DNA from: Bacillus renqingensis
GTDB taxonomy: Bacteria; Bacillota; Bacilli; Bacillales; Cytobacillaceae
Direction: 5' to 3'
Assembly (NCBI RefSeq): GCF_016464375.1
Contig: NZ_JADDIU010000004.1
Coordinates: forward strand, 177,279-241,278
DNA length: 64,000 nucleotides
A program made the position numbers and the translations under genes. The stretch's first letter is position 1, and the number at the start of each line of letters is the position of its first letter. This document shows, piece after piece, positions 62,967 through 64,000 of the stretch. The notes under the pieces are model-generated. The model worked only from the letters and a program-made list of their open reading frames with translations. It was not told where the DNA came from and searched no databases.

Positions 62967-63695
62967 ATGTTGAATATCTTAAATCATGAAATGTTCATTA
63001 TTATCGTCCGGTTATCATTGATTGTTTTATTAAGTGGACTCATTGGGTTTGAAAGAGAGTTCAAGAACCATCCTGCAGGATTAAGAACTCATATATTAGT
63101 TGGAGTAGGGGCTTGTTTATTAATGCTTTTATCGTTATTTGGGTTTGAAGATTTCATCAACTCACATCTGCAAACAACACGGTACGATCCCAGCAGAATC
63201 CCAAGTTATGTAGTTTCGGGAATCGGTTTCCTTGGAGCTGGGACTATTTTAATTCATGGAGGAGTTACAGTAAAAGGGTTAACAACAGCTGCCAGCATTT
63301 GGACAGTAGCCGGGCTTGGATTAGTAGTTGGGGTTGGGATGTATTTTGAAGCTGTATTAGCCACCATCATTATCATAACGACCTTATTGTTTTTGGATAA
63401 ATTAGAAACAAAGTTAGAGTCGTTATTTAAAAAAAGTGATGCGTCTCAGAAGAATTACCTAATCTCAATTATTATAAATAGGGAGAAGGATAACCTGGCT
63501 AGAATTAACCAACTGTTACTTGATAAGAAAATAGAGGTGCAGAAATTCAATATGGAAAATAATGATTGGGATGATTCGGTAGTTAAATATACCTTTAAGG
63601 TTAAGACGCCCCATACAATTAGTCATATTGAATTGATGGAGAATCTCCAAGGTTTAAATAATATCCAAAAGGTTCAAGTGGAAAGTCAAGCATAA
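62967..63695 (+). CDS. MgtC/SapB-family membrane protein
   Basis: 242 residues. Four to five N-terminal membrane spans with the signatures [37 protein letters not shown] and [23 protein letters not shown]-terminal cytoplasmic ACT-like domain of about 95 residues follows. Family members are linked to Mg limitation or virulence in Gram-negatives; the Bacillus role is unclear. G-rich site upstream of the ATG. Single gene with its own terminator. Confidence 0.9.
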   Translation: MLNILNHEMFIIIVRLSLIVLLSGLIGFEREFKNHPAGLRTHILVGVGACLLMLLSLFGFEDFINSHLQTTRYDPSRIPSYVVSGIGFLGAGTILIHGGVTVKGLTTAASIWTVAGLGLVVGVGMYFEAVLATIIIITTLLFLDKLETKLESLFKKSDASQKNYLISIIINREKDNLARINQLLLDKKIEVQKFNMENNDWDDSVVKYTFKVKTPHTISHIELMENLQGLNNIQKVQVESQA

Positions 63696-63722
63696 AAAGC
63701 CAAGAGCTGCTCTTGGCTTTTA
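63695..63722 (+). terminator. Terminator after the mgtC-like gene
   Basis: AAAAGCCAAGAGC / GCTCTTGGCTTTT, near-perfect stem. Confidence 0.88.
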
Positions 63723-63872
63723 GCTTTAAAGGTATATTATATAAAATCGTTAATTAAGAATACATTTAAAAACCTTATAAAATTATATTGCAATCAGTTA
63801 TTGAACATGTTATATTAAAACTCGTCCTCTTTGCGAGTGTTAATTTGCGAAAAAGAAAAATTAAAAAAGTTG

Positions 63873-63901
63873 TTGACATGGCATAATAGGATATGATAAA
63901 T
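63873..63901 (+). promoter_or_regulatory. Ribosomal RNA operon promoter
   Basis: TTGTTGACA with a -10 region ATATGATAAATT; the best fit is TTGACA, 16-17 bases, GATAAA/ATAAAT. It is followed by the rrn leader. Confidence 0.65.
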
Positions 63902-64000
63902 TATAGAAGTCGCTTTTGAGCGGTTGTGAAAAAATGTTGGATGAGAGAAAAAATCCCAACACTACTTGTTCCTTGAAAACTAAACAAACAAAAACGTCAA
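63902..64000 (+). other. Pre-16S rRNA leader (window ends before 16S)
   Basis: The tail TTCCTTGAAAACTAAACAAAC is the usual sequence before Bacillaceae 16S genes. GTTGGATGAGAG and an ATCCCAAC segment can pair as the processing-type stem. The 16S gene itself is outside. Confidence 0.7.

Overview
The window reads as chromosome of a low-GC, endospore-forming Bacillaceae (Neobacillus/Mesobacillus-like; the species cannot be fixed from sequence alone). Pointers are the G-rich ribosome binding sites with many TTG/GTG starts, a SleB/CwlJ-type cell-wall hydrolase, CotF/Yra-type coat proteins beside adhB, a T-box leader ahead of serA, an MhqR-type operator, and a Bacillus-style pre-16S leader at the right edge. 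It is almost all metabolic. There is no phage, CRISPR or defence locus; the only mobile DNA is one dead IS1380-family element plus short dispersed repeats.

Region 1 (0.7-15.4 kb) is a putrescine-to-succinate module: two PuuP-type permeases, an agmatinase, a glutamate dehydrogenase, a sigma-54 activator, an aminobutyraldehyde-type dehydrogenase, putrescine aminotransferase (patA), gabT and gabD. Five sigma-54 (-24/-12) promoters serve it, and three of them are preceded by TTATGCAA/C half-sites that may be the activator's enhancer. Region 2 (15.6-23.8 kb) holds a HAD phosphatase and serine/threonine biosynthesis: serA behind a T-box, hom-thrC-thrB, serC. Region 3 (23.9-29.4 kb) has an MhqN-like nitroreductase with an MhqR operator, a two-way coat-protein cluster with adhB, a hairpin repeat and the dead transposase.

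Region 4 (29.9-34.7 kb) is a three-gene operon (amidohydrolase, MIP18/DUF59 protein, DJ-1/PfpI protein) with a sigma-54 promoter, divergent from an AcoR-like activator; its substrate is unknown. Region 5 (34.8-39.5 kb) has an RpiR regulator, a DAACS symporter, a class-V aminotransferase, and two decayed genes. Region 6 (39.5-43.1 kb) is a LysR-controlled sulfur-type operon: a TusA-like protein, a DsrE protein, a TusA-OsmC fusion and a short MetE-like protein.

Region 7 (45.5-62.6 kb) is a 4-hydroxyproline module. It comprises BFD-like, 2Fe-2S and FAD subunits on the minus strand, a sigma-54 activator, and then a plus-strand operon of FAD oxidase, 4-hydroxyproline epimerase, a cysteine-less racemase paralogue, a DapA-type deaminase and a ketoglutarate-semialdehyde-type dehydrogenase. 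An oligopeptide ABC transporter with fused ATPases and an M24 (prolidase-like) peptidase follow, suggesting import and cleavage of imino-acid peptides. The right end carries tRNA-Ala(GGC), an MgtC-family gene and a ribosomal RNA promoter/leader; the 16S gene lies just beyond the window.

Eight sigma-54 promoters and three activator genes in 64 kb make this a nitrogen/carbon scavenging region. The best candidates for undescribed biology are the racemase paralogue lacking both catalytic cysteines, the TusA/DsrE/OsmC/MetE operon, and the amidohydrolase-DUF59-DJ-1 operon.
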